Assembly: GCF_000315625.1 (NCBI RefSeq)
Contig: NW_005434468.1
Location: 1-57,795, forward strand
Length of the DNA stretch: 57,795 nt
Source: Guillardia theta CCMP2712
Lineage: Eukaryota; Cryptophyceae; Pyrenomonadales; Geminigeraceae
Reading direction: 5' to 3'
Notes under the pieces: generated by a model
What the model was told of the DNA's origin: nothing
Seen by the model: only the letters and a program-made list of their open reading frames with translations
The model's database searches: none
Shown: positions 9,760 to 19,170 of the stretch, piece by piece
Position numbering within the stretch: position 1 is the first letter of the stretch
Layout of the letters: each line of letters begins with the position of its first letter
Translations under genes and position numbers: made by a program

Positions 9760-10199
9760 ATCGCCCGATCGCAGATCGGAGGGAAGGGCTGAAGAGCGGG
9801 AAGGATGGGAGAGGGGGCAGGGCGGTGGGCAGGGGGACGGTTTAAAACCTCGACTTTTAAATTTGACGAACCTACAGTAAATACTAAACGTTCTTATTTT
9901 GCTCGGATTTGAGAAATAGCGATTATCGTACTATCTGTACGTTCATCGTTAAAAACGGTTGTAGTGAAATTTAACGGACTGTCCGTAACATTTGTACCAG
10001 GGAACGTACAGATAGTTGCGTACCGGACACACCTAGTGGGGTCCCTAGAACAATGGAACTGCGTTCGAGTCCAGCCTTGATTTCAATATCTTCTTCAATA
10101 TACACATGAATCTTTGAAAGATTGATTGATATCTTCAATATCTCCCTTACGATTGAACATTTGCCTACCCTACCCGTACAACAAAAAACCTTTGTCCTT

Positions 10200-10756
10200 G
10201 CTCACCCTACCCGAGCACCTGTGAAACGATTGGATGTTATACCACCTCAAACACCCTTCACTCTCTCACCCTCATTTGATACTAGTGTCTCACTTATAAA
10301 ATCGAATCGTTCTCACCGGCATGATTCGAGTCCCCTGCCTCCCTCCTTCATTCGACTACCCCTACCCGCTATTTGCCTACAACCCGAAATCTCCACCTAC
10401 CCACACTCTGTCATTCAATATCAAGATTATGGGTGGGGCGGCTTCCACGCACTGCACAAAATGCCAGGCAAGGAGCAGCTGCGATGAGATGCTGTTACCT
10501 TCAGTTACATGCTTGATGATGGAGATGTTTCCTTTGCTCCCCCGCATCTGATCCTTCCATCATTCAACTCCTTTCTTGGCGGCTCCTTCACTTCCTCCCA
10601 ACACTTTTCTTGACCTCCTGGCTTGTGTTTCTCCAGATCCCGTTCCAACCTTATACCATCGACAGCACAAAATGCGTAATTTGAATATCTTCTAGTAGGC
10701 GTCATCTGACTGCGTGTGTTTTACGTTTTGCCGTGAATTGCCATGTTATTGTTCGG
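10200..10756. other. intergenic region and probable promoter/5' UTR of the microexon gene
   Basis: Pyrimidine-rich sequence with no convincing coding region. It lies immediately upstream of the ATGGCG at 10757 and probably holds the promoter of the downstream gene, but I see no clear TATA box. Confidence 0.35.
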
Positions 10757-13700
10757 ATGGCGGTAAGCATCAGTCTGTGAAGCGTATGCTCGTTCAGGGG
10801 ACGATAAACTGACATTTTCTGTGTTTTTTTCGGTTTCTCATCGGATGGGTTGTTGGTTTGTCCGGTCAGATGGTAAGTGATGATAATGAAATATGCGGTC
10901 AGGGAACGATGGGACTGACATGTTTTGGGCAAATTCCTGGTTTTTCCTTGCTTGCATGGGTTAAATTCGTCTTCATAGGGAGTAAGTGTCATATCATATG
11001 ATGCGCTCAGGGGATGATTGTACTGACATTTATTTTGCAAATTCCTGGTTCTCCCTTGCTTACATGGATTGAATTCGTCTTCATAGAGCGTAAGTGTCAT
11101 ATCATATGATGCGGTCAGGGGATGATTTGCTGACATTTGATTTTGTATTTCTCTGTGTTTGGTGTGGGATGGATGGGTTGCTGGATCGGATAGCCGGTAA
11201 GTATCTTGATCACAACATGCGGTCAGGGGACGATTTGACTGACATGCAATTTGCAATTTGATCGGTTATTGCTTGGATGGATGAAACTTGGGCCTGATAG
11301 TATGTAAGTGACGCTTATGAAACATGCTCTCAGGGGATGATTGGACTGACATGTATTTTGCAAATTCCTGGTTTTTCCTTGCTTGCATGGATTAAATTCG
11401 TCTTCATAGGAAGTAAGTGTCATATCATATGATGCGGTCAGAGGATGATTGGACTGACATTTTCTTTTGTGTATATGTCGGTATTTGCTCGAATGTACTG
11501 TGGATGGCGCGGTATAGTCGGTAAGTGACGATGATGAAAGATGTGGTCAGGGGGCGATTGGACTGACATGTATTTTGCAAATTCCCGGGTTTTCCCTTGC
11601 TTGCATGGATTCAATTCGTCATCATAGGGAGTAAGTGTCATATCATATGATGCGGTCAGTGGACGATTCGAGCTGAAATATTACAGGCTACTTTCGATGC
11701 TGGAGCCGATGGGAAGTGTCAGACTTGCAAGAAGCTCGAGAAGGATCACTACACAGAATACAAGTTCTGCTACGTAAGCCTCTCAATGAGCCGCTCAGGG
11801 AATGTTTCGCTGACATTGGTTTTGCTTCTTGTCTGTGTTTGGTGTCGGATGGATGGGTTGCTGGATCGGATAGGGGGTAAGTATCTTGATCAAAATATGC
11901 GGTCAGGGGACGATAGGGACTGACATGTATTTTGCAAATTCCTGGTTTTTCCTTGCTTGCATGGATTAAATTCGTCATCATAGAAAGTAAGTGTCATATC
12001 ATATGATGCGGTCAGGGGACGATATGGCTGACATATAATCTTGGGTTTCTTTTGTTTTCGCTCGGATGGACTGGTGTGATGGAACTGGATAGTATGTAAG
12101 TAATATCTCGATTGAAACATGCGGTCGGTAGAGAGTGACATTCATTTTGCGTTTTTTGGTATGTCTTGATCAACGAATGGCAACATCTGGCATGGATCTG
12201 CTAGTGCTGCGTAAGAAATTGACATCATCACATATTTTCCTGCTGATCTGACCTTGTTTTGATTGCAATATGCAATGGGAAACTCACAGAATGTAAGTCA
12301 TCGATCATGTTTCAAAGCACATGGTCTGTAGAGGTTTTATTTGTATTGATTGGTTGACTCAGTGCGCCAAATCTAAAGGATGGTCCGGGTATGATGAGGT
12401 GTATGATTGGTTTGAGTGATGCGCTTGAGTCTCCTGTGACGTGTGCTGTTGGTAGCACGGGTGCAGACATTGCAAGAAACGGCTACAAGAGAAAGAAACG
12501 AAGAGTGGTGAACAGAATGCACAAGAACTGAAAATCAAGGAAGAGCAGCAGCGCAGAGAGAGGGAGGAGCAGCAGCGCAGAGAGAGGGAGGATCAGCAGC
12601 GCAGAGAGAGGGAGGAGCAGCAGCGCAGAGAGAGGGAGGAGCAGCAGCGCAGAGAGAGGGAGGAGCAGCAGCGCAGAGAGAGGGAGGAGCACGATGTTGC
12701 TTCCCAGGTCCGTTATGCCATGTCTTGTATCTCGATGATGTGTGAATCCCTTTTTTTTCTAAGTTGGGTCAAATCCCATCGTGGAACTTCGAGTCCTTCA
12801 CGGGCCTGCAGCAGATCGGCTCAGGCTCCTTCAAGCTCGTCTACAGGGCTCGGTGGCAGCAGCCGCATGGCAGCAGCGCTGACGTGGCAATCCAACGAAT
12901 CCGAGGCAGCGGACCCACTGGGAGGAGAGAAGAGTTCGAGCAGGAGGTGAAGATCTTCCACCAGCTGGGCCTTCACCCCAACCTCCTTCGCCTCCTCGCC
13001 ACCAGCATCGAGCCGAGCTCCGGCGACTACTGCCTGGTGACTGAGTTTGCTTCCAAAGGCTCTCTCGATGGGATCTTGTCCAACTTTGCCGAGGAGGAGA
13101 AGACGATGAGTCTGCTGGTGCAGCTGCAGGTGGCGAGGCAGATCTGCGACGGGATGGTGCAGCTGTCGCTGCATAAGGTTGTGCATCGGGACCTGGCGGC
13201 GAGGAACGTGCTTGTGTTCAGCCTGGACCCGGAGGATCACCTGGCTGTCAGCGTCAAGATCGCAGACTACGGGCTGTCCATCATGGCCTCGCGCGGGTAC
13301 GGGGAGAGTAGGGCCGGGAGCGTGAGCACGGCAGGCTCGACGGCTCGACCCGTGCGGTGGATGGCGCCGGAGAGCATGAGACGAAGAGAGTACTCGGAGA
13401 TGAGCGACGTGTGGGCGTTCGGGGTGACCATGTGGGAGGTCTGGACGTACGGAGAAGTGCCTTACTGGGCCATCACAGATGACGCTGAGGTGGGACCCAA
13501 GGTTGTAGATGGCGAGCGACTAGCGGCTCCTTCAGCATGTCCGCCTAAAGTTTATTTGATCATGCAAAAATGCTGGAAGGAGAAGAAGACCGAGCGACCA
13601 AGCTTCAGCCAGCTACAGAAGCTGCTTCAGGAGCAGTACGACGAAGCCGTCGAAGTTCGCGGCCAGCAATGCGTCGTCTGCATGGAGCGAAGAGCTGAAT

Positions 13701-13816
13701 GGGCGCTGATCCCCTGCGGTCACAAGTGTCTGTGTGAGGACTGCAAGGAGGGAGCGACGTCGAGGCCATGCCCGATGTGTCGCTCGAGCGCGACGAACAT
13801 CTACAAGATCTACTAG
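10757..13816 (+). CDS. zinc-binding / charged-repeat / kinase-like / RING protein, with single-codon microexons
   Basis: Model: ATGGCG (10757-10762), then 3-nt exons at 10870, 10979, 11087, 11194, 11301, 11410, 11518 and 11628, an 87-nt exon 11687-11773, 3-nt exons at 11874, 11984 and 12093, a 6-nt exon 12205-12210, a 3-nt exon at 12290, exon 12456-12707 and exon 12764-13816, about 479 aa. Every junction is phase 0 with AG|exon|GTAAG. Joined, the 5' part reads M-A-M-G-S-P-Y-E-S-G, then C-Q-T-C, K-F-C-Y-G-K-Y-C-C-N and H-G-C-R-H-C, a plausible zinc-binding fold. Next come about six copies of R-E-R-E-E-Q-Q-R, a protein kinase-like domain (G-S-G-S-F-K-L-V; H-R-D-L-A-A-R-N; A-D-Y-G; M-A-P-E) and a C3HC4 RING at the end (C-V-V-C ... 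C-G-H-K-C ... C-P-M-C-R). The usual V-A-I-K lysine is Gln (V-A-I-Q) and DFG is DYG. The kinase/RING exon is certain; the microexon part needs transcripts. Confidence 0.75.
10763..12455 (+). repeat. array of about 15 introns, many mutually similar, 3 nt apart
   Basis: Predicted introns: 10763-10869, 10873-10978, 10982-11086, 11090-11193, 11197-11300, 11304-11409, 11413-11517, 11521-11627, 11631-11686, 11774-11873, 11877-11983, 11987-12092, 12096-12204, 12211-12289 and 12293-12455. Most are 100-109 nt. They share GTAAGT at the 5' end, a central GGTCAGGGGACGAT...CTGACAT block (CTGAC resembles a branch site) and a TAG or CAG end. Three 3'-half types alternate: one with GCAAATTCCTGG...CTTCATAG, one with GGATGGGTTGCTGGATCGG, and others. 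The last two introns are only weakly related. This is the signature of tandem duplication of half-intron/codon/half-intron units. Confidence 0.85.
12541..12690 (+). repeat. 24-bp coding tandem repeat (R-E-R-E-E-Q-Q-R)
   Basis: About six copies of GAGCAGCAGCGCAGAGAGAG-type units, in frame within exon 12456-12707, encode a highly charged helix linking the zinc-binding region to the kinase domain. The minus-strand Leu-rich ORF over it is a shadow. Confidence 0.9.
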
Positions 13817-14084
13817 TACGGAGATCAGCGAGCAGCAGCTACGAACTAGGTGAAATCTGATTGACTCTTTCTCTTTCAAGTTGTTGGCTCGTCTCAGCTC
13901 TTCATGAGATGCCATGAGTCACAGTCTGACTTGTTTACCTTAAGTAAACCTAGTCTACCTTGACCTAGTTTATCCCAGTCTTTCCTGTCACGTGCACTCC
14001 AGGTGTGCGCCGGCGGTATGAGCCTTGCTCCGGTCTACCACACCCTTGTAGGTTCTGAATCAAAGCTGAACCTCTGCTACAACA

Positions 14085-14888
14085 CTCAAATTGAACGATG
14101 CAGCAGAACTGCTGTGGAAAGGACAGACAGAATTCAGGATCGACGGAAAGATGATCCGCGCGGCTAACGCGCATTCGAAGCATCCTTGCTCCTTCAAGAT
14201 AAGGCCACAGAAGGATAAACACTCTGGCAAGGCGGGGGCCCTGGCTGAGTTCTCTCACCTCCTCAAGATGAATGGCATGAACTCAGCTGGGATTACGGAG
14301 ATCTATCGTCAACACCTGCTGCAACAAGGAATAGCTGTGTTGGAGGTGCAGCCGGAAGCGGGCATGCAGCTAGAGGTCAAGACGAAGAGGAGAAATCAAG
14401 GTCAGCCCAACAATTCTTGCCCGACGTGCCAGGAGCAGTGACATACGAAGTACTGGTCAAGAGTAAAGCACAGAAGGGAAGGTTCACCAGAGAGGAAGCT
14501 GAACAGATCTGCGACGGTGAGGATCTCTCCATGGGCATGACAATTCGAGGACTGAGACGGATCGTGGCGAGCTGGAAGGAGTCGGCGGCTGATCAAATCG
14601 ACAGGATCTCCTCGAAAGAAGACGCAGAGACCAACAGCTGGAACGGGGAACATCTAGTGCTCAGCTTCTCAGAGTCCTTTGCGCCATGGGACAGGGCAGG
14701 GAAACTCCTTCTCTTAGAGCCGGGCAGTGCTAACATCTGGGAAGCGATCGCTACAGAACCCCCCAACGGAGCTGGAGGAGACTGTCAACCAGGGACAGAG
14801 TGCAGAAAATCAAGCTTGCAAACTCAGGCTCGATGGAGCCATAGCTGGCCTGTACGACAGCTTGTCAACTCCTGGAAATGAATGTTTT
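14085..14888 (+). pseudogene. repeat-family gene copy D, 5' part, split by the gypsy element
   Basis: Plus-strand similarity to the middle and C-terminal parts of the 1482-3629 protein: A-E-L-L-W-K-G-Q, F-K-I-R-P-Q-K, L-A-E-F-S-H-L-L-K, then (different frame) G-R-F-T-R-E-E-A-E-Q and S-W-N-G-E-H-L, and finally L-Y-D-S-L-S-T-P-G-N-E-C just before the gypsy LTR. At least two frame changes are visible, and the N-terminal third of the family protein is missing, so this was already a truncated or decayed copy. It resumes at 29855 beyond the retrotransposon nest. Confidence 0.8.
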
Positions 14889-15116
14889 TGTTAGGAAAAC
14901 TTCCTACAAGTATCTCTCGATCCAGTGTTGACACACGAAGTGATCCCGTCAAGAAACCAAAGAGCAAGCGTGTGACAGCAATGCACAATTCAACGGCAAT
15001 TTACTCCAAATCAACGTTAGAGATAAAGAAAAGTAAGTAATCTAATTTCCTAAGAAACGATACTGCCTAGGACACCTACTTAAGAAAGACAGAAAGTCAG
15101 TAAACATATCCTATCA
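14889..15116 (-). repeat. gypsy 3' LTR (228 bp)
   Basis: Matches 29629-29854 apart from a 2-nt insertion (aaagaaaagtaag here, aaagaaataag there). On the plus strand it begins TGTTAGGAAAACTTCC and ends ATATCCTATCA. On the minus strand the sequence just before it (ctagggagcgaaa) is purine-rich and is the likely polypurine tract. Confidence 0.95.
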
Positions 15117-15179
15117 TTTCGCTCCCTAGCGCTGATAGATGAGAGCACACTTCTCAGCTCCAACTTCGCTGCAAACACC

Positions 15180-15405
15180 AAGAATCATTGAGCATTCACA
15201 AGATTGAAATCACGAATCATTTTCCGTAACTCTGGAGTGCGAAATTCACGCGTAGACAACCAAGAATCATCCGACGACTTGTCATATCCTTTCCAACGAA
15301 CCAGGTACTGCACACGATTACCTTTCCCACGACGAGCCAAAATACGATCGACTTCGAAATACTGTCCATCGCGTTGAACCAAAGGCAACGGTGGTGGTTC
15401 AATTT
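15180..15405 (-). CDS. gypsy integrase chromodomain
   Basis: The minus-strand reading contains F-E-V-D-R-I-L-A, Y-L-V-R-W-K-G-Y and S-W-L-S-T-R-E-F and ends L-V-N-A-Q. The Y-L-V-R-W-K-G-Y core is diagnostic of chromodomains at the C-terminus of chromovirus integrases, which are thought to guide insertion to marked chromatin. Upstream the frame enters the copia LTR. Removing the copia element and one AATTT copy places this directly after D-V-S-L-D-E-I-K at 24996-25010. Confidence 0.9.
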
Positions 15406-15794
15406 TGATGTTGCACCCGCATGACGTTACGTCAGTAACGGACATGGCAGCATCATGCGAGTAGTCGTAAGAGGCTACGTACGCTGGCGAGGTGTATAAT
15501 GCTAGAATCGAAGATGTGTACTGGACGTAGACGTACGTACAACACATTGGTATGATGAAAGCATGAGGCTGGTATAAACCGATACACATGTTTACTCATT
15601 GCTGTATTACGGGTTAAGCCTGACCTCGACATATAAGCAACCCATCTTAGACGTTGGCCACGTCATCGGAATGGGATTGCACGAACATTGACGTGTGTTC
15701 TCTTACTGCTGTACATAAACAAATCTAGCTTCATTGTTCATCTGTTCTACTCCTAAGTGCACTATCGCTCAGTTGCTGGACTATACCCGCATCA
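15406..15794 (+). repeat. copia 5' LTR (389 bp)
   Basis: Begins TGATGTTGCACC and ends CCGCATCA. A TATAAG at about 15632 is a candidate TATA element for the genomic RNA. The palindrome TGACGTTACGTCA near 15422-15434 resembles paired CRE/ATF-type half sites and could be an enhancer. I could not recognise a standard initiator-tRNA primer site after the LTR. Confidence 0.95.
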
Positions 15795-15825
15795 GGTTAT
15801 AAAAGCCTCGCGTTAAAAGGAACAG

Positions 15826-17253
15826 ATGTCCCCATACCGTCTACAATGGCCGCCAATCAATCAGCCTCAGGACTCGATGATTACAGCAGTAACACCCGAG
15901 AATATGCAAAGACTTGCCCCAGATATCGAGAACTTTATACAGTTCGAGTTGATAGGGCAATACTATGCATACCTCAACTCTGAAGGGAATCCAGAAAACA
16001 TGAGAGCCTACTTCGATTGTCATTTTCCCATCAGAGATACTCAGTCAGAAGAATTACAGGAAAACATGAGACAGAAAAGGAGAGAATTTGTACGAGAAGC
16101 AGATGCTGCTTTGACGCAAATCCTCCACACTGTCTACATGCAATGCCCTGGCAGGATTCAGATTCTGAAAGCCCACATGGAAGAAGAACACAAATCCCCT
16201 GAGACTCCTACAAAGCTTTGCTTAGCTGGGATCAAGGCATGGACAGACTTTAAAAGACTAGACAAGCCAACCGAAGCAACAAAAGCTGAACAGACACTTG
16301 CCAATCTCAAAGAACTAGAGCAAGCAGTAATCTACAACGGAGACTACCAGAGTTACATCCCCAATGTGGTTAGGACCTTGAAGAAATTTGCTTCACAAGG
16401 CAAAGACTGCACTTTTATCTACACCCGTGCTTTCAAAGACGTTATCGACAACCTCAGAGCAATCGACGAAATGGGCGTGCAAGCAGAACTGGGTAGTTGG
16501 ATAACATCTCAAATCCATCGCAACGCAACGGAAGAAAATTTCTTCTACGAAGGAGAGCCACAGATTGAAGATTTTTTGAAATTCCATCAACATATGATGA
16601 ACTTCACTACCAGAGGCACCAAACACCCAATACCTATCCTCCAAGCAGGACAAGATAGCTCTGGCAAGAAATCAACAGACGCACAGTCAGGTCAGAAACG
16701 AAAGGCAAATGCCGTGTTTTCAGCCTCCATGAAACAAAACAATGCACCACAGAAAGTCAGGAAACAACAACAAGCAAACTTTACTGGATGCAAAATCTGC
16801 AAAGAAAAACGACTTCCAGCAAGGATTTCTCTCAGTCATGCTACCAGCGAGCATGACGCATCTAGGATCGGAGAAAGAGCCACTGGCAATAAAACAGCGC
16901 CAACCATGAAGAGGATCACAGGAAGCATTTCAACCGGTTTTCAGACAAGGGCAGGAAGATCCGCAAAATTTACCGCCAAGAGTCATCGCTCGTCGAACCC
17001 AAACCGTTCAAACGAGGAGAGCGGACAATACCCGAAGTCAAAATACAAGCAAACAGTCAGCATCGACAAGAAAGTCCTCGTGAACCTCACAAAAGCCCTG
17101 CAAGAAGCCACCTCTACCGACCAAACTGAAACCCAAGAATCAGTTCAAGAATCACCTAGCAGTGATGAAGACGAATCCGATGAACCGTCCCCATCTCGAA
17201 CACCTCCGAAACGACTGAAAGAAGTGTACAAGAGACGTTCCGAGGCACACTAG
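15826..17253 (+). CDS. copia Gag-like protein (475 aa)
   Basis: First ORF after the 5' LTR, starting at ATG 15826. It is mostly helical with no enzyme motif, consistent with a nucleocapsid precursor. A single C-K-I-C pair at about residue 323 followed by His-containing sequence may be a degenerate zinc knuckle. The C-terminus is basic then acidic (S-S-D-E-D-E-S-D). The Pol frame starts a few bases beyond the stop in another frame, so Pol would need frameshifting or was fused before a mutation. Confidence 0.8.
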   Translation: MSPYRLQWPPINQPQDSMITAVTPENMQRLAPDIENFIQFELIGQYYAYLNSEGNPENMRAYFDCHFPIRDTQSEELQENMRQKRREFVREADAALTQILHTVYMQCPGRIQILKAHMEEEHKSPETPTKLCLAGIKAWTDFKRLDKPTEATKAEQTLANLKELEQAVIYNGDYQSYIPNVVRTLKKFASQGKDCTFIYTRAFKDVIDNLRAIDEMGVQAELGSWITSQIHRNATEENFFYEGEPQIEDFLKFHQHMMNFTTRGTKHPIPILQAGQDSSGKKSTDAQSGQKRKANAVFSASMKQNNAPQKVRKQQQANFTGCKICKEKRLPARISLSHATSEHDASRIGERATGNKTAPTMKRITGSISTGFQTRAGRSAKFTAKSHRSSNPNRSNEESGQYPKSKYKQTVSIDKKVLVNLTKALQEATSTDQTETQESVQESPSSDEDESDEPSPSRTPPKRLKEVYKRRSEAH

Positions 17254-17261
17254 GACGCAGT

Positions 17262-19170
17262 TCTAGAAAGAATAAATCTCCCAAGGAGTATCCCTGTTCT
17301 AAAAATTATGTTGTATATCAAAGTGATACCAGGTCGAAAACTGAAGAGATCCAACTGCACAAGCTTGATGCAGCTCTGTTCTCAAAAGTTTCAAAACCAT
17401 GGTACCTTGAATACATCTTTCATATACCCAGACTACTGATCAGGAACACTGATCGGTATCAAGTTTTCCTACACGCGTTAAAAGCGAAAGAACAACAAGA
17501 GTCCCTGTACGCTATTGTCGACTCAGGTGCAACTGTAAGCGTACTCTGCAATCCAAGTTGGTTACAGAGATCGTTTACACACAAAACTGAGATCACCGGC
17601 GTGGGGGGCAGCAAGATCAATACATCGCTCGGAGGAATTCTAGCAGGAACGATAGCATCAGTCGAAGGAAAACGTTTTGCATTTGCAACTATAGCAACAG
17701 TAATCAACGACGAAAATGCCAAAATCAACCTGTTATCCATCTGGCGAATTACAAATAGTGGTCATACAATAATCCATAAAGGTAAACCAGAAGGAGGACT
17801 ACACGGAATCATTACACTCAACAATGAATTTATACCTTTCTACTTCTGCCCAAGCACCTACCTATGGTACGTCGAAATCCAAAGACCCAACAGGAAGACC
17901 AATAAGATAATCTCCAAGCTATCAGCAAAAACCATCTGGGATAAAGACACAATTCTCAGAGAAATTCAAGAAGGCGAAATACCACTCACGGCAACAATCA
18001 AGGAGTCAACACAAACGACAAATACACAAAGTACATCAAAACGCAGAATCCACCTGATCATCCATGGCGCAAGATTGGAGAGCGTACCTCGTTGGGGGGG
18101 AAGCATCCACATCTACCAAGCTGCGATGCAGGGGGAGAGCACAACTTCGGCAACAGCTTTCAAGCCCACGCACATGAAGACCTTTCCTATCAGCATGCGA
18201 GATGTACGACCTGAATTAGACACGTCAGAAGAGTCAGACAGTGAAAATGGAGAGACCTTGGACAGTTGCAGCAGCTCCGATGACGAGCTGATGACTACTG
18301 ACAACACTCCATTAGAACCTGCAAGACAATTCACGACGGAAGAGATTCAACAGCAAACCAAGGAGTATCTCAACGACCCAAGATCATTTACAGATTTTGA
18401 CGACTTTACAAACACAACGATCGAAGAACTTGACGAAAACGACAAGGAATACGAAGAACAATTGAAGAATGACAAATCAGATCTCAAGAATATTTACCTA
18501 TATTCAACGGGAGAACGCATCAAAGGAACAAGAGCATCAGCGATTCTGCTCAAGTGGCACGTAAGAACCAACCACATCGGCAAGAAATACCTTTTCCAAC
18601 TGGCAGAAAACATCGAAGGCATGGAGGAATTGAAGAGAATCAATCCAAAGACACCCCTGCCGACATGTCACACATGCCGCAGAGCGAAAACCAAGGCAGC
18701 TCCATTACCAAAATTCAGACACAAAAGATCCGATGTCAGATTTCACAGGCTGCATGGGGATATGAGCTCCTATCGAGTCCGCTCGATCGAAGGAGCAAAG
18801 TACCTCCAACTCTGGAAAGACGACTTCTCAGGATTCAAGATGCCTGTAGGTTTAGCGAGCAAGAAAGGTTACAGGAAATCGTTACGACTTGTTGTCACGA
18901 GATTCAACAATGGGGTCTACCCCAAAGTGATTCGAGTTGACAATGGGAGCGAAATGGTTTCAAAGAAATCACTGAAGATGTACGAGAAGCACAACATCCA
19001 CCTAGAAAGAAGCGCACCATATGAACATTGGCAAAATGGAAGAGCTGAATCTGGAATCTACTCGTTAGATACAAGGACTAGATTGGCAATCGTACACTCA
19101 AACGTTCCGAAAAATCTCTGGCTCAGCGCTATATATACTCAAACATCAGTTGCTACCAAGCGTTTACAGG
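17262..19170 (+). CDS. copia Pol, protease and integrase part
   Basis: Reads open from about 17262. The aspartic protease motif is A-I-V-D-S-G-A-T-V at about 17510-17536. The integrase zinc motif follows (H...H in H-V-R-T-N-H-I-G, then C-H-T-C), then catalytic Asp in L-H-G-D-M-S-S, Asp in R-V-D-N-G-S-E and Glu in N-G-R-A-E-S-G, a complete DDE triad. The frame breaks at about 19160-19170, where T-S-P-N-A-E-H-F-H-P-F-G continues in another frame. The product would process the polyprotein and integrate cDNA. Confidence 0.9.

Larger units (their letters stand above)
7062..10034. mobile_element. PIF/Harbinger-type DNA transposon with 32-bp perfect TIRs
   Basis: The terminal inverted repeats 7062-7093 (AGGTGTGTCCGGTACGCAAC...) and 10003-10034 are exact reverse complements over 32 bp. 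The flanking AGT at 7059-7061 and AGT at 10035-10037 form a 3-bp target duplication; a 2-bp TA reading one base inward is also possible. Both ends carry subterminal GTACGTT motifs. Inside are two convergent genes, a Myb/SANT-like protein and a DDE transposase, whose stop codons overlap in the palindrome TTAA at 8501-8504. Two ORFs with a DDE_Tnp_4-type transposase is the known PIF/Harbinger layout. The element is nearly intact except for a transposase frameshift. Confidence 0.9.
6497..10200. repeat. about 325-bp tandem repeat, three units, interrupted by a transposon
   Basis: Units begin GCCTTGATTTCAA near 6495, 6819 and 10073. Each holds ATATACACACGAATATTTGAAAG, a TCTCCCTTA block, CACCCTACCCGT, a run of A, and (units 1 and 2) a GTTGGGGTGGGTGG block and a gatatagagaatatcgatgatag block. 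Units 1 and 2 are adjacent. Unit 3 follows the Harbinger element inserted at the end of unit 2. Unit 3 diverges after about 10200. Confidence 0.8.

Noticed and set aside
10702-12141. Minus-strand ORFs over the intron array (repeated Y-D-M-T-L-T, N-P-C-K-Q-G)
   Set aside because: They follow the repeat period, break irregularly and oppose the strand of the kinase gene.
10763-12455. Array read as a CRISPR-like or satellite array
   Set aside because: The conserved part is about 100 nt and the variable part only 3 nt, which cannot be spacers. Splice-like ends and frame continuity fit introns better, and the DNA is eukaryotic.
10763-12455. Units as tRNA-like genes with the 3 variable bases as anticodon
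   Set aside because: No complementary stem flanks the 3 nt, and no acceptor or T-arm pairing is visible.
12483-12692. Leu-rich minus ORF (L-L-L-P-L-S-A repeats)
   Set aside because: Antisense reading of the 24-bp coding repeat.
15795-15815. Standard initiator-tRNA primer-binding site after the copia 5' LTR
   Set aside because: The sequence ggttataaaagcc does not match the usual TGGTATCAGAGC well enough to call.
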